Shown: piece after piece, positions 25,423-33,447 of the stretch
Layout of the letters: each line of letters starts with the position of its first letter
Position numbering within the stretch: position 1 is the stretch's first letter
IMG/VR virus record: IMGVR_UViG_3300033146_003848
Span: 82,141 to 146,140 of that record
Length of the DNA: 64,000 bases
Direction: 5' to 3' (one strand)
Origin: a virus
Program-made: the position numbers and the translations under genes
Notes under the pieces: model-generated
The model's database searches: none
What the model saw: the letters and a program-made list of their open reading frames with translations, nothing else
What the model was told of the DNA's origin: nothing

Positions 25423-25423
25423 A

Positions 25424-25702
25424 ATGATAGAAAAGAAAATTGCCCAATTTAGAGAAGAATTGAAATTCGACACTAAAGGGTTAAAAATGTTTAATGATAT
25501 CATCGAACACTCAAAGACCGATTCCAAATGTAATGCCTTATTTGAATTATACTTGACTTCACCTGTTCATAAGACTTTAACCCTCTTTAAAATCCTCAGA
25601 CTGACATTTCCAAATGAGGCAAAAGAAGACTCCTTGGAATTTACAAATAAATGGACATCAATAGACTCCGCATCAAATGAAATTTCCATCAGAAATAATT
25701 GA
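25424..25702 (+). CDS. Hypothetical protein, 92 aa
   Basis: CGAGGAG site immediately after the CxxC gene. Helical. No family recognised. Its stop lies in the next -35. Confidence 0.6.
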   Translation: MIEKKIAQFREELKFDTKGLKMFNDIIEHSKTDSKCNALFELYLTSPVHKTLTLFKILRLTFPNEAKEDSLEFTNKWTSIDSASNEISIRNN

Positions 25703-25727
25703 CATGGTCTAAAATAAATGTTATACT
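25699..25727 (+). promoter_or_regulatory. Early sigma70-like promoter with 5' hairpin
   Basis: TTGACA at 25699-25704, 17 nt, TATACT at 25722-25727 with TGT. Hairpin TGATAGT / ACTATCA at 25735-25760. Confidence 0.9.
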
Positions 25728-25793
25728 AGTATTATGATAGTATCAATAGTGACACTATCAATTGATTATTAATTTAACACTATGGAGATCAAG

Positions 25794-26483
25794 ATGAATG
25801 GAAAGGAATTAATGCGAGGATATCATTGCACAAAGGCAACAGTCTTGATGTGGGTCTCACACGGTCTTCCACACGAAGGAGAAATATTCTCTAAAATGTC
25901 ATTCGATGCCAATGAAGTAGAAAAATGGTTAATAGAGAATAAAGTCATGAATCATTGGACAACCCAGGAATTAAAACAAAATTATAACCTCAAAAAAAGA
26001 CAGTACGACGTTTGGAGAAGTCACGGACTCCCTGAACAAAAAAGTCCCCTGTTCCCAAAAAGTATGAGAGTATATAATATCCTCGAAGTAGAACAATGGG
26101 TGTTAGAGAATGATGCCCTAAATTTCCACGAATCAAAGTCGACAACCAACGATATATGTGCCCGATATAATATCACTAGAGCCGCAGTCTCACTATTCAT
26201 CAAACAAGGACTCCCAAATGAAAAGACAATATATGGCCTCCGTTACGATATGAATGAAGTACACAAATGGATGATTAAGAATAATAAAGTCAACGGGAAA
26301 AAGAATCGCAAAAAGAAAAGGCAATCAGAAACAAAAGAAGACCTCATCATCACACTAAAAGGCCTCAATAAGTGGAAAAGTGATTGGCAAAAAAGAGGTG
26401 TTGATGACTCCAATAAAATTCAATCGTTGAATAATTTAATTGAAGGTGTGAAAAAAGACTTAGAAAAATTCGATAAATGTTGA
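25794..26483 (+). CDS. Protein with three tandem HTH units (copy 2)
   Basis: 229 aa, paralogue of 23432: units around LMRGYHCTKATVLMWVSHG, ELKQNYNLKKRQYDVWRSHG and DICARYNITRAAVSLFIKQG, each with the aromatic closing helix. A lysine/arginine stretch (KKNRKKKRQ, ~residue 170) and a helical tail follow. ATG 25794 is chosen because GGAG at 25784-25787 precedes it. Likely a DNA-binding regulator or partition/packaging-type factor; each copy sits next to CxxC genes. Confidence 0.7.
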   Translation: MNGKELMRGYHCTKATVLMWVSHGLPHEGEIFSKMSFDANEVEKWLIENKVMNHWTTQELKQNYNLKKRQYDVWRSHGLPEQKSPLFPKSMRVYNILEVEQWVLENDALNFHESKSTTNDICARYNITRAAVSLFIKQGLPNEKTIYGLRYDMNEVHKWMIKNNKVNGKKNRKKKRQSETKEDLIITLKGLNKWKSDWQKRGVDDSNKIQSLNNLIEGVKKDLEKFDKC

Positions 26484-26508
26484 CTCGGTTGATATTATAT
26501 GTTATAGT
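26480..26508 (+). promoter_or_regulatory. Early sigma70-like promoter with 5' hairpin
   Basis: TTGACT at 26480-26485, 17 nt, TATAGT at 26503-26508 with TGT. Hairpin AAGTCA / TGACTT at 26524-26539. Confidence 0.85.
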
Positions 26509-26575
26509 ACTATTATAAAGTAAAAGTCAATAGTGACTTGTTAGAGTGATTAATTCATACAAAGGAGAGACAACA

Positions 26576-26929
26576 ATGCAAAAAATTGTAACACAAAAAA
26601 TGATATACTGGCAAGACGACAACGACAACAAGTGGTCAGACTGCACTGAAGAAGAAGCCATTGAGAAGTCTAAGACCCTCAAAAATTGTACTAATTGTAC
26701 CGACTGCGAACGATGTGAAGACTGCCATGATTGTGAGAATTGCACAGACTGCAGATGGTGTGTAGATAGTGCCAATGCGTCCTTTTGCGAAGACTGCACC
26801 GATTGCAACCATTGTTCAGGATGCGAATCTTGTATAAAGTGTAACAATTGCGAAGACTGCATTGGTTGCGATGAATGTGAACAAAGTGAAGGTCTTGCGA
26901 ATGAATATCAAAGTGTCGGAAAAGAATAA
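26576..26929 (+). CDS. CxxC-repeat protein, 117 aa
   Basis: Same module order as at 25096 (IYWQDDNDNKWSDCTEEEA, SKTL helix, then the cysteine run). About 21 cysteines, mostly every third residue, with one interruption (DSANAS). Fillers are more acidic than in copy 25096. ATG behind AAAGGAGAG and its own promoter, so it is expressed separately. Confidence 0.8.
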   Translation: MQKIVTQKMIYWQDDNDNKWSDCTEEEAIEKSKTLKNCTNCTDCERCEDCHDCENCTDCRWCVDSANASFCEDCTDCNHCSGCESCIKCNNCEDCIGCDECEQSEGLANEYQSVGKE

Positions 26930-27120
26930 TGAAGAAACCAAAACAACGATGTCGAATGTTGAGTAGACAAAACCAAATAAATCCATATGCAACCCTTCAA
27001 CGAAATGAAAGTGTGAGTAGTAAGTCACTCCCCCTCTATTATATCGTCAGCCCTCAAATGAAACCAATTAGTCGACGAAAACCCAACACCCCCGGTGTTA
27101 AACAAAGGAGAATATTATGA
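26929..27120 (+). CDS. Hypothetical basic protein, 63 aa
   Basis: Starts inside TAATGA at the end of the CxxC gene; no strong ribosome site. Strongly basic and proline-rich. No family recognised. Confidence 0.4.
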   Translation: MKKPKQRCRMLSRQNQINPYATLQRNESVSSKSLPLYYIVSPQMKPISRRKPNTPGVKQRRIL

Positions 27121-27539
27121 ACGCCCAAATAACCAATATAAAATTCTTCATACAAGGGAATGCAATATTTACAGTATCAAACCCACAAAATGAACACTAC
27201 ACCTTTAAAGTGTCAAAAAAACCCAATGATGAAGACTCCCCACTATTCGTAGGATTATTAACAGGACCCAATAATGAATATAATTACCAGTATATAGGAA
27301 TACTAGACAAGTACCAATTAAAATTAACAAAAAAGTCCAATATAACACCATCATCAAAAGTCCTTAAAGTGTTCAATTGGACTTTAAAACAAGTGTACTT
27401 CAATAAAAGGCCTCCAAAAGGATACTCAATACAACATGTAGGTAAGTGTTGTAAGTGTGGAAGAACCCTAACAACACCAGAATCAATCGCCCTAGGAATA
27501 GGCCCTTCATGTAGAAAACAATCAAAGTCCTGGTCATAA
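27117..27539 (+). CDS. DUF6011-type zinc-binding protein
   Basis: 140 aa. The C-terminal KCCKCGRTLTTPESIALGIG followed by PSCR is the DUF6011 signature (CxxCGRxLxxPxSxxxGxGPxC), a small metal-binding domain common in phage proteins. The N-terminal ~95 residues form an unassigned beta-rich part. AAAGGAG site. Function unknown. Last + strand gene before the non-coding stretch. Confidence 0.8.
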   Translation: MNAQITNIKFFIQGNAIFTVSNPQNEHYTFKVSKKPNDEDSPLFVGLLTGPNNEYNYQYIGILDKYQLKLTKKSNITPSSKVLKVFNWTLKQVYFNKRPPKGYSIQHVGKCCKCGRTLTTPESIALGIGPSCRKQSKSWS

Positions 27540-27918
27540 AATTTACTGCATCCTATTCCCTCTTCATATTAGTCCATCCAAATAACCGCAACCCATCCAA
27601 TGAAAATCACCATTTTTTGTCCGTCCAATGTCGAACCAATACGTGTGTTGTTGCGTGTAGACAAATTAAACCGTCCGACCATTACCAACCAATACCAACC
27701 AACCAATACCAACCAACCAATACCAACCAATACCAAATTATCCATTGTCGACTTATAAAATATAGGGATCCTCAATTAATCATTTTCAATACTATTAATT
27801 GGTCCTCATTTTTTACCATAAGGACCTCCAATTTCTTATAATTTATAGGCGACTTTTGTTTGTTTTTTTGGTCTTCATCCTTTTTCCTTATATAAGGCGA
27901 ATTACTTATATGGAATAT
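27540..27918. other. Non-coding stretch with CCAA-type repeats
   Basis: No gene with a ribosome site. Contains the tandem repeat listed separately and several dispersed CCATCCAA-like words. Cytosine-rich on the + strand, unlike its neighbours. Confidence 0.6.
27683..27736 (+). repeat. Tandem TACCAACCAA-type repeat
   Basis: About five imperfect 10-14 bp units made of ACCAACCAAT and TACCAACCAA. Translations of this stretch in any frame are low-complexity and lack ribosome sites. Confidence 0.8.
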
Positions 27919-27947
27919 TTGACAGGGTCATTTAATTATGATATACT
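27919..27947 (+). promoter_or_regulatory. Early-type promoter without a gene behind it
   Basis: TTGACA at 27919-27924, 17 nt, TATACT at 27942-27947 with TGA. The next 200 nt hold no ribosome-site-bearing gene but several stems, so it probably makes a small RNA. Confidence 0.8.
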
Positions 27948-27953
27948 ATTAAA

Positions 27954-28136
27954 GTGAGTGAGACTTTTTGTTTTTTCAACACTCACCCTGGTTTCCCTTA
28001 ACCGATAAAATTAAGGGACCCTGCGTACTTGTGATGATGGATCCTATTAGTGATTGCCTTGGGCGTGACGCGTTGAAGGTGACTTCGACTTTTAGGATCC
28101 TCACTTTAATGACAATTGTAAGGGCCAGTGCGAATA
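27954..28136 (+). ncRNA. Candidate structured small RNA
   Basis: Begins at the expected start of the promoter at 27919. Stems visible: GTGAGTG (27954-27960) with CACTCAC (27980-27986); TCCCTTAA (27994-28001) with TTAAGGGA (28011-28018); GGATCCTA (28039-28046) with TAGGATCC (28093-28100), enclosing GAAG/CTTC at about 28076-28087. GC is higher than the surroundings. No terminator is clear; the 3' end is set by the next promoter. Confidence 0.5.
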
Positions 28137-28155
28137 AAAATAAAAGTCATTTTAT

Positions 28156-28184
28156 TTGACTTGGTTGTTTTATTGTGTTATAAT
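28156..28184 (+). promoter_or_regulatory. Early promoter with hairpin and AGTC/GACT leader
   Basis: TTGACT at 28156-28161, 17 nt, TATAAT at 28179-28184 with TGT. Hairpin AAACAAT / ATTGTTT at 28193-28214, then the GAGTCAGAAAAGACT leader and ATCGGAGA. Confidence 0.9.
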
Positions 28185-28266
28185 ATGTATATAAACAATT
28201 GAAATTGATTGTTTGTGTTTTTAATACTTTTTTGAGTCAGAAAAGACTATAACATCGGAGACTATT

Positions 28267-28917
28267 ATGAGTGAAGTAAAAAAAGAAATCGTTAATGGCA
28301 ATGAGGCTCCAATTGTACACGGCATTGATTCATTAGAGGCTGAAATGAATGCGATGAACGGTATTCCTGTTGAGGTGTCTAAGAAGTCTATCAAATTAAA
28401 AGGGACTGCAAGGGTCGAGAGGCCTGTTCCTAGAGAGCCGAAGAAGAAATTGAAGATGGCTGCACATGCAAAATTTTTTAAGGCGAATGGTGGAAAGAAG
28501 AATGCGGATCAATTGAAAGTGAATTACAAAATGGTTGCAGAGTGGGTTCGTAGTATCATTGAAATTTACAACGTGAAGGATCACTTTGAAGTACATTGTA
28601 AGAGGAGTAAAAAGGACGTAAAGAACGTGGACTTCAATAAGGACGTTGCAGTGAGTAAAGAGAACCCTCGTACAGTGAAGAAAGAAGTGTATGCGGTTGT
28701 TTTTAATCGTAAAGAGGGTGATGAAGTGATTGAAGTACGCAAGGATCAATACAAGTCAGAAGAAATGTTGGTTAGGTCTCTCGCAAATATGGTGTACTTT
28801 GCGACTGCGAAAGTAAAAGAGTACGCGGCTGACCATAAAATTGAGCCACAATACGAGAAAAAAGTGGCTACTGAGGCTAAAACAGTGAAAGAGACTGTGT
28901 CCAACGAAAAGAAGTAA
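28267..28917 (+). CDS. Lysine-rich basic protein, 216 aa, probably highly expressed
   Basis: Lys makes up a large share of residues, with a proline/lysine linker (RPVPREPKKKLK) near residue 55. Codon choice differs from the neighbours (many GCG, CGT, GTG, AAG), the gene has a consensus promoter and an intrinsic terminator, all of which suggest strong expression. No family recognised; a nucleic-acid-binding protein is the simplest guess. Confidence 0.7.
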   Translation: MSEVKKEIVNGNEAPIVHGIDSLEAEMNAMNGIPVEVSKKSIKLKGTARVERPVPREPKKKLKMAAHAKFFKANGGKKNADQLKVNYKMVAEWVRSIIEIYNVKDHFEVHCKRSKKDVKNVDFNKDVAVSKENPRTVKKEVYAVVFNRKEGDEVIEVRKDQYKSEEMLVRSLANMVYFATAKVKEYAADHKIEPQYEKKVATEAKTVKETVSNEKK

Positions 28918-28935
28918 TCATTAGGACTATTATGA

Positions 28936-28971
28936 AGTGAGGACTTATTCAGTCCTCACTTTGGCTTTTTT
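28936..28971 (+). terminator. Intrinsic terminator
   Basis: 10-bp stem AGTGAGGACT / AGTCCTCACT, 5-nt loop TATTC, then TTGGCTTTTTT. Confidence 0.85.
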
Positions 28972-29639
28972 CGTATTGATTCCCTATTAGGACGGACTCC
29001 ACTTAGGGAGGTAGGGTGTGGGACGAAGGCTCTCAATTAATATAGTGGAAATAGTGTATGCCCTTTTCATTAATGGGTATTAGTGGTTGACTTGTATGCA
29101 ACGATAAAAAATTCTTAATAGTAAAGTGCAAGTGAAGTAATTTTTGTTCTTAAAGTCACACTATCATATATTGTTGGTCATTATATTGATTCGCCGGTTC
29201 GTCTGTGTCGCGAAAGGGCACGTACTTAGTAGTATAGTATTGATGAATCCTGTGTTTTTATGGGAACGAGTGCCGGTTTCCCTTAACCATCGAGGATCCT
29301 GGACTTATGGTCAATGGATATGCGTGTTTGCGAGGATTGGATCCATTTAGGACGGACTCCACTTAGGACGGTCGAATTCGGGATAAAATTGGAAACCGGC
29401 ACGGTTGAAATCATTAGAGAAAATCGTCACTAGGACTTGTTTATATTGGACTGATAGGATTTGAGTGGACTTTTTCGTTTTCGCCTCGAGGTGATCCTAT
29501 TTCTTGGGTTGGATGGTTGAATGGTTATGAGTACTTAGTGGTAACCGACTTTTTATTGATTTGAGTCGGATTTGTATGGTGTTGCCGGTTGAAATCATTG
29601 ACGGATTTCGTCACTACACAATTGGTTGGAATTTTCACT
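28972..29639. other. Non-coding stretch with dispersed repeats
   Basis: No gene with a ribosome site. Contains two copies of TTAGGACGGACTCCACTTAG (about 28988 and 29348), two of GGTTGAAATCATT...TCGTCAC (about 29402 and 29588), and GGTTTCCCTTAACC at 29268-29281, also present at 27991 inside the candidate RNA. Higher GC than elsewhere. Confidence 0.6.
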
Positions 29640-29921
29640 TTATTTGATGATTCCCATTCGTTCGAATTCGAAGTCTACGGCTTCGTTGAAGGATGACTTG
29701 TACAATTCATCAATTTGTTCTTGTAATATTGTCATTCTCAAGTGGGACCTTCCGATATCACGGAGTTGCATGGTTCGTTCTTCATAGAACAATTCTTTTG
29801 TTTCGAAGTCTTCGGGTTGCATAATCCTTACTACTTCTGTGAGTACTTTTGCGGCCCTTTGGTTTCCGAAGTACTCTCTTTGGAGGTCTTCCATTTTTGT
29901 TTTGTCGTGGTGATTCATCAT
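29640..29921 (-). CDS. Hypothetical helical protein, 93 aa
   Basis: GAGGGA site before ATGATG. Charged, predicted all-helical, likely coiled coil. No family recognised. First - strand gene, facing back into the non-coding stretch. Confidence 0.65.
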   Translation of the reverse strand: MMNHHDKTKMEDLQREYFGNQRAAKVLTEVVRIMQPEDFETKELFYEERTMQLRDIGRSHLRMTILQEQIDELYKSSFNEAVDFEFERMGIIK

Positions 29922-29989
29922 TTTACTTCCCTCATCATACTAAATTAATAATCAATTGAAAGTAACACTATTGATACTTTCATAATAAT

Positions 29990-30018
29990 AGTATAACATA
30001 TAATATCAACCGAGTCAA
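29990..30018 (-). promoter_or_regulatory. Early sigma70-like promoter with 5' hairpin
   Basis: On the - strand TTGACT (30013-30018), 17 nt, TATACT (29990-29995). Hairpin GAAAGTA / TACTTTC at 29958-29981. Divergent from the promoter at 30052; the unit is shared with 31894 and 32327. Confidence 0.9.
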
Positions 30019-30051
30019 CGTTATAATGAATTATTTTAAATTATTATTTTA

Positions 30052-30080
30052 TTGACACGGTTGATATTATATGTTATTAT
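30052..30080 (+). promoter_or_regulatory. Early sigma70-like promoter
   Basis: TTGACA at 30052-30057, 17 nt, TATTAT at 30075-30080 with TGT. Confidence 0.75.
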
Positions 30081-30137
30081 TGACTCGTATTATTAATATT
30101 GATATTACAAACGATAACAACAAAAAGGAGACTTATT

Positions 30138-30362
30138 ATGACTAATGCAGAAATTAAACAAGTACTTAATGAAAAAATGGAATTGATGGAACGCCACTAC
30201 AAGAACAGACTTATTACCGAGGAAGTGTGGAAAGAAGTACTAATCATGGACAATTACTATAAGAAAATTGTAAAGAATTACGCCTTCGCACTTCGTCAAC
30301 GCCAAAAACAAATTGAAGAAACGTATGATCCTAGAAGTCGTAAGAAAAGTAATGAAATATAG
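30138..30362 (+). CDS. Hypothetical basic protein, 74 aa
   Basis: ATG 30138 behind AAGGAG. Helical, basic, ends in RSRKKSNEI. The only + strand gene between 29 and 41 kb; converges on the - strand operon. Confidence 0.65.
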   Translation: MTNAEIKQVLNEKMELMERHYKNRLITEEVWKEVLIMDNYYKKIVKNYAFALRQRQKQIEETYDPRSRKKSNEI

Positions 30363-30366
30363 TAAA

Positions 30367-30564
30367 TTATATAACGATTAATTCTAAAAGTCCACACTTA
30401 ATTATCCCAGAAGTCAACGTCATATTTGGTATATTCATTTGACTATTAATTGTTTGATCGATGGCTTCACTTAAGTCCTTTGTGTTTATGTTAATTGTTT
30501 TGTTTGATACCATCACTTTATCATTGACTTGGAAAGTCCTTTTGACTAATAGGCTAAATTGCAT
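30367..30564 (-). CDS. Hypothetical protein, 65 aa
   Basis: ATG at 30564 behind GGGAGA, overlapping the preceding gene by 11 nt. Resembles 33217 in the segment DLSEAIDQTIN / DLHEAIEKVLQ, so the two may be distant paralogues. Last gene of a five-gene operon. Confidence 0.6.
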   Translation of the reverse strand: MQFSLLVKRTFQVNDKVMVSNKTININTKDLSEAIDQTINSQMNIPNMTLTSGIIKCGLLELIVI

Positions 30565-30739
30565 CCTTGATTCTCCCTGTTTCCTTGAATTGTAAGTACT
30601 TTTTAATATCATTGATGGTGATATGGTCAAGTATACCATAGGCATTCTTTGTATTCATTGTTCCGGACCCTTCAATTAACGTTGTTGTTGCCAACATTAT
30701 TTGATTTAATTGGGTATCATTCATTTTATTTTGTTGCAT
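30554..30739 (-). CDS. Hypothetical protein, 61 aa
   Basis: AGGAGG site. No family recognised. Fourth gene of the operon from promoter 31568. Confidence 0.6.
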   Translation of the reverse strand: MQQNKMNDTQLNQIMLATTTLIEGSGTMNTKNAYGILDHITINDIKKYLQFKETGRIKDAI

Positions 30740-30752
30740 AATTTCCTCCTTT

Positions 30753-31004
30753 TTAATATATTAAGTGACCATTTTTAAGGCGATGAATAAATTCTTTCAT
30801 TGCATTAGTGATGGTTTTTACTTCAATTTTTTCTGTCTCAGTCCATTCATCAGTAATATCCTTGATTAACAAGTCTACGTTTCCCTCTTCATCACTCAAT
30901 TGGTGATAATATGCAAACAAGAATGACTTGGCATCATATGAGAATTTTGTGTCCCTTAATTTCTTCAAGAAAGTCCTTTTAGTCGTTGTTGTTTTAAATA
31001 ACAT
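30753..31004 (-). CDS. Hypothetical protein, 83 aa
   Basis: ATG at 31004 behind TGGAGG. Starts MLFKTTTTKRTF, helical. No family recognised. Confidence 0.6.
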   Translation of the reverse strand: MLFKTTTTKRTFLKKLRDTKFSYDAKSFLFAYYHQLSDEEGNVDLLIKDITDEWTETEKIEVKTITNAMKEFIHRLKNGHLIY

Positions 31005-31017
31005 AATGACCTCCATT

Positions 31018-31263
31018 TTAAATTGTTCCCTTCACGTACTCAGTGAAGGAGAATGCAAATATTTCTGATTCATTGGCATCATCCAATGAATATACTTCTA
31101 GGCTTTCCAAGAAGTCAATCACTTCTTCTTCCCCATACTTTTCACCATACACTTCACAAATGGAATCGGCAATACTTTCCAATTCATAAACCTCATTGAC
31201 TTCCACACAGTGACAGTAATGTCCATTCCTTTCCTCAAGTACTTCTTCGAAAATCATATTCAT
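31018..31263 (-). CDS. Hypothetical acidic protein, 81 aa
   Basis: ATG at 31263 behind AAGGAG. Very acidic (EVYGEKYGEEEVIDFLESLE). No family recognised. Confidence 0.6.
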   Translation of the reverse strand: MNMIFEEVLEERNGHYCHCVEVNEVYELESIADSICEVYGEKYGEEEVIDFLESLEVYSLDDANESEIFAFSFTEYVKGTI

Positions 31264-31342
31264 TTTATTCTCCTTCAAATTGTTATTCTCATCATAATGC
31301 AAGGATCATTCCACTATTGAAATGACCCTTCGTTGTTGTACC

Positions 31343-31501
31343 CTAATTATACTTTCTGACCATTTCTTCGATGATCATTTTAATCGTCCTTGTTTCCTCT
31401 TCAGACTCCTTTGTCTTGGTGATGATTGCAAAGTGGCTTAATTTATCATACTCGTCTAATGAGTATGCGACTTTGTGGTTTTGAATCGTTGTTGTTAACA
31501 T
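31343..31501 (-). CDS. Small protein, 52 aa
   Basis: First gene behind promoter 31568; CGGAGG before the ATG at 31501. Opens MLTTTIQNHKVAYS and ends in a charged helix with MVRKYN. No family recognised. Confidence 0.6.
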   Translation of the reverse strand: MLTTTIQNHKVAYSLDEYDKLSHFAIITKTKESEEETRTIKMIIEEMVRKYN

Positions 31502-31567
31502 GATAGCCTCCGTTTTAAGTAATCAATAATCAATTGATAGTAACACTATTGTTACTATCATAATACT

Positions 31568-31596
31568 AGTATAACATATAATATCAACCAAGTCAA
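31568..31596 (-). promoter_or_regulatory. Early sigma70-like promoter with 5' hairpin
   Basis: - strand TTGACT (31591-31596), 17 nt, TATACT (31568-31573). A strong hairpin TGATAGTAAC / GTTACTATCA (about 31535-31560) begins the RNA. Confidence 0.9.
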
Positions 31597-31829
31597 TTAC
31601 TTTTGTTGATATACTCTAAAAAATTAATTGACACTTGCCCATATTGAATGTCGCAGACTCCGTCTCCTATTAACGCCTCTCTGTGATACTTGTCGACTAC
31701 TTCACCATCATGCCTCACTATTTGGTTAATAAATTCATTTTCTGCGGCATCCCTATCGTGAAAGTCAAACACGAATTGGTCATTCACTTGATTTTTATAC
31801 GTTACGGTTACAACAATTACTTTCATCAT
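31593..31829 (-). CDS. Hypothetical protein, 78 aa
   Basis: ATGATG behind AAGGAGA. Beta-rich start (KVIVVTVTYKN). Ends within the -35 of the next promoter. No family recognised. Confidence 0.6.
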   Translation of the reverse strand: MMKVIVVTVTYKNQVNDQFVFDFHDRDAAENEFINQIVRHDGEVVDKYHREALIGDGVCDIQYGQVSINFLEYINKSN

Positions 31830-31893
31830 AAGTCTCCTTTCTTCTAAATTAATAATCAATTGAAAGTAACACTATTGATACTTTCATAATACT

Positions 31894-31922
31894 AGTATAA
31901 CATATAATATTAGCCAAGTCAA
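31894..31922 (-). promoter_or_regulatory. Early sigma70-like promoter (duplicated unit, copy A)
   Basis: - strand TTGACT (31917-31922), 17 nt, TATACT (31894-31899). From here to the start codon ~95 bp are essentially identical to the unit at 32327-32355. Confidence 0.9.
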
Positions 31923-32031
31923 TTAATTTATGTTTGAAGTAAAAAAATTCAAATAAGTGTTACTTTTCTTTGATTGTTTTTGATTGTCTGGGACTTGATT
32001 TTTGAGTAATATTGAAGTACTTTACTTTATG

Positions 32032-32262
32032 TTATTGATACTTTTCGAAAATAGGAAGTGAGACTTCATTACCGTGTATTACACTATCATCATAATTCAA
32101 GGAGTCCGAATACACTTTGTTATTAATAAGGGCCATTCTTCGTCGTCGGTTCTTTTCCATATTAATGATGAAATTATTTCCCCTCACTTTCCATTCATCA
32201 TTGGTTAACCTCATTTGATTCACCAATATCATCAAGTCTTTTCTTTTAGGCATTACCATCAT
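32032..32262 (-). CDS. Hypothetical basic protein, 76 aa
   Basis: ATG at 32262 (or 32259/32253) behind AAGGAGA. Basic (MPKRKD, KNRRRR). No family recognised. Confidence 0.6.
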   Translation of the reverse strand: MMVMPKRKDLMILVNQMRLTNDEWKVRGNNFIINMEKNRRRRMALINNKVYSDSLNYDDSVIHGNEVSLPIFEKYQ

Positions 32263-32326
32263 AAGTCTCCTTTCTTCTAAATTAATAATCAATTGAAAGT
32301 AACACTATTGATACTTTCATAATACT

Positions 32327-32355
32327 AGTATAACATATAATATTAGCCAAGTCAA
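32327..32355 (-). promoter_or_regulatory. Early sigma70-like promoter (duplicated unit, copy B)
   Basis: - strand TTGACT (32350-32355), 17 nt, TATACT (32327-32332), hairpin GAAAGTA / TACTTTC following. Confidence 0.9.
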
Positions 32356-32439
32356 CGTTATATGAAAGTATTTTTTGATGATCGGTTAGGTACCTAACCA
32401 ATGGAGAGGGCCCAAGTAGGACGGTTGAAAGTCACCTCA

Positions 32440-32471
32440 GAAACCGGCACTCTGTGACGAGTGCCGGTTTC
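32440..32471 (-). terminator. Strong hairpin at end of - strand operon
   Basis: 12-bp perfect stem GAAACCGGCACT / AGTGCCGGTTTC with an 8-nt loop, two bases beyond the stop at 32473. No U-run, but very stable. Confidence 0.65.
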
Positions 32472-32472
32472 C

Positions 32473-32754
32473 CTATCCCGTTATATACTCAATTCCATGG
32501 CTCTCACAATGACACTTTTGACTAGAGTCGTTCGCCTCATATATGTCATCACCACTCACTTCTACTGAGTCAGTGGACTTATAATAGTATATGTAATTAG
32601 CCTTCATTGTCGCACTCTCCCAATTCCACTTATTAATAATGGTCAGGAAGTCTTCTACTTTAAAACACCACACTTTTTGTTCTAACCCTCGATTATAGTA
32701 AGTGAATTCCCTATAATTACATAAGTACATTGCATCTGCCTTTGATATTAACAT
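32473..32754 (-). CDS. Hypothetical protein, 93 aa
   Basis: GGGAG site; start overlaps the previous stop (TAATG). Four cysteines, ends CHCESHGIEYITG. No family recognised. Confidence 0.6.
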   Translation of the reverse strand: MLISKADAMYLCNYREFTYYNRGLEQKVWCFKVEDFLTIINKWNWESATMKANYIYYYKSTDSVEVSGDDIYEANDSSQKCHCESHGIEYITG

Positions 32755-33143
32755 TAGTGTCTCCCATGTCGTCTGTTATCAAGCCTCATTTGTTCCGTTT
32801 TTAATATTACTTTATTCATTAACCATACAGGAATTGTTAGTATTCCACCCAATATCACGTTGAAGGTTGACGTAAACAAAAACAAATTGAACCAAGGAAT
32901 TTCAAAGAAAGGAGTATGATAGTGTGTTCCAACAATTAAAACGCCAAAGTATGCCGCAGAAAACGTTCCTGAAATAATATAGGGCAATGGTCCTGCAATA
33001 AGTATTATTATCATTGCCCAAAGTCCCATATATATATTCCAATCGTCTAATGGAATACCACTAAATGCACCTGTTGATAAGTACACGTATGGTCCCAAAA
33101 TTATTAATATTGCAATTAGTCGCCATTTGATAAAGTCCCACAT
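32754..33143 (-). CDS. Polytopic membrane protein, 129 aa
   Basis: Three to four hydrophobic segments (about residues 7-27, 37-58, 61-78, 88-112). ATG at 33143 lies in TGATG with the preceding mini-gene's stop; GGAGA upstream. No family recognised. Coupled on both sides, so part of the operon from promoter 33723. Confidence 0.65.
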   Translation of the reverse strand: MWDFIKWRLIAILIILGPYVYLSTGAFSGIPLDDWNIYMGLWAMIIILIAGPLPYIISGTFSAAYFGVLIVGTHYHTPFFEIPWFNLFLFTSTFNVILGGILTIPVWLMNKVILKTEQMRLDNRRHGRH

Positions 33144-33220
33144 CACTTTCTCCGTTTTCTAATTGGAGGTCGTTTTTTGAATAAGTCTAGTAAAGTCTTT
33201 TTGCGTGGCCTATTTCTCAT
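33143..33220 (-). CDS. Basic microprotein, 25 aa
   Basis: GGAGA site before ATG at 33220 and TGATG coupling to the membrane protein gene support translation. Twelve of 25 residues are K or R (opens MRNRPRKK, ends RKRRK). It could bind RNA/DNA or act as an internal leader. Confidence 0.55.
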   Translation of the reverse strand: MRNRPRKKTLLDLFKKRPPIRKRRK

Positions 33221-33447
33221 AATATTCTCCTTTTATGTAAGTCGTCCTTATTGAATTTAATAATTCTACCTCCGACTTTCTGATGTCGGTAGTGAATTTC
33301 TTCATTAAGGAGAACCAAGTCTTCCATAGTGTGATTTTTTGCCTGTAATACTTTTTCGATTGCCTCGTGCAAGTCGTCTGTATTGACTTGCACTATTTCA
33401 CAGGTTTCCAATAAGTCGTATTGTTTTTTAATTTCCAATTCAATCAT
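33217..33447 (-). CDS. Hypothetical protein, 76 aa
   Basis: ATGA overlaps on both ends. Contains NTDDLHEAIEKVLQ, similar to a segment of 30367. No family recognised. Confidence 0.6.
   Translation of the reverse strand: MIELEIKKQYDLLETCEIVQVNTDDLHEAIEKVLQAKNHTMEDLVLLNEEIHYRHQKVGGRIIKFNKDDLHKRRIL

Noticed and set aside
27569-27841. Open frames on both strands over the CCAA repeat
   Set aside because: Low-complexity translations without ribosome sites.
27968-28159. 63-codon open frame behind the promoter at 27919
   Set aside because: No ribosome site, and the stretch is better explained by RNA stems; kept as candidate RNA.
29144-29350. 68-codon open frame in the non-coding stretch
   Set aside because: No ribosome site or promoter, covers dispersed repeats.
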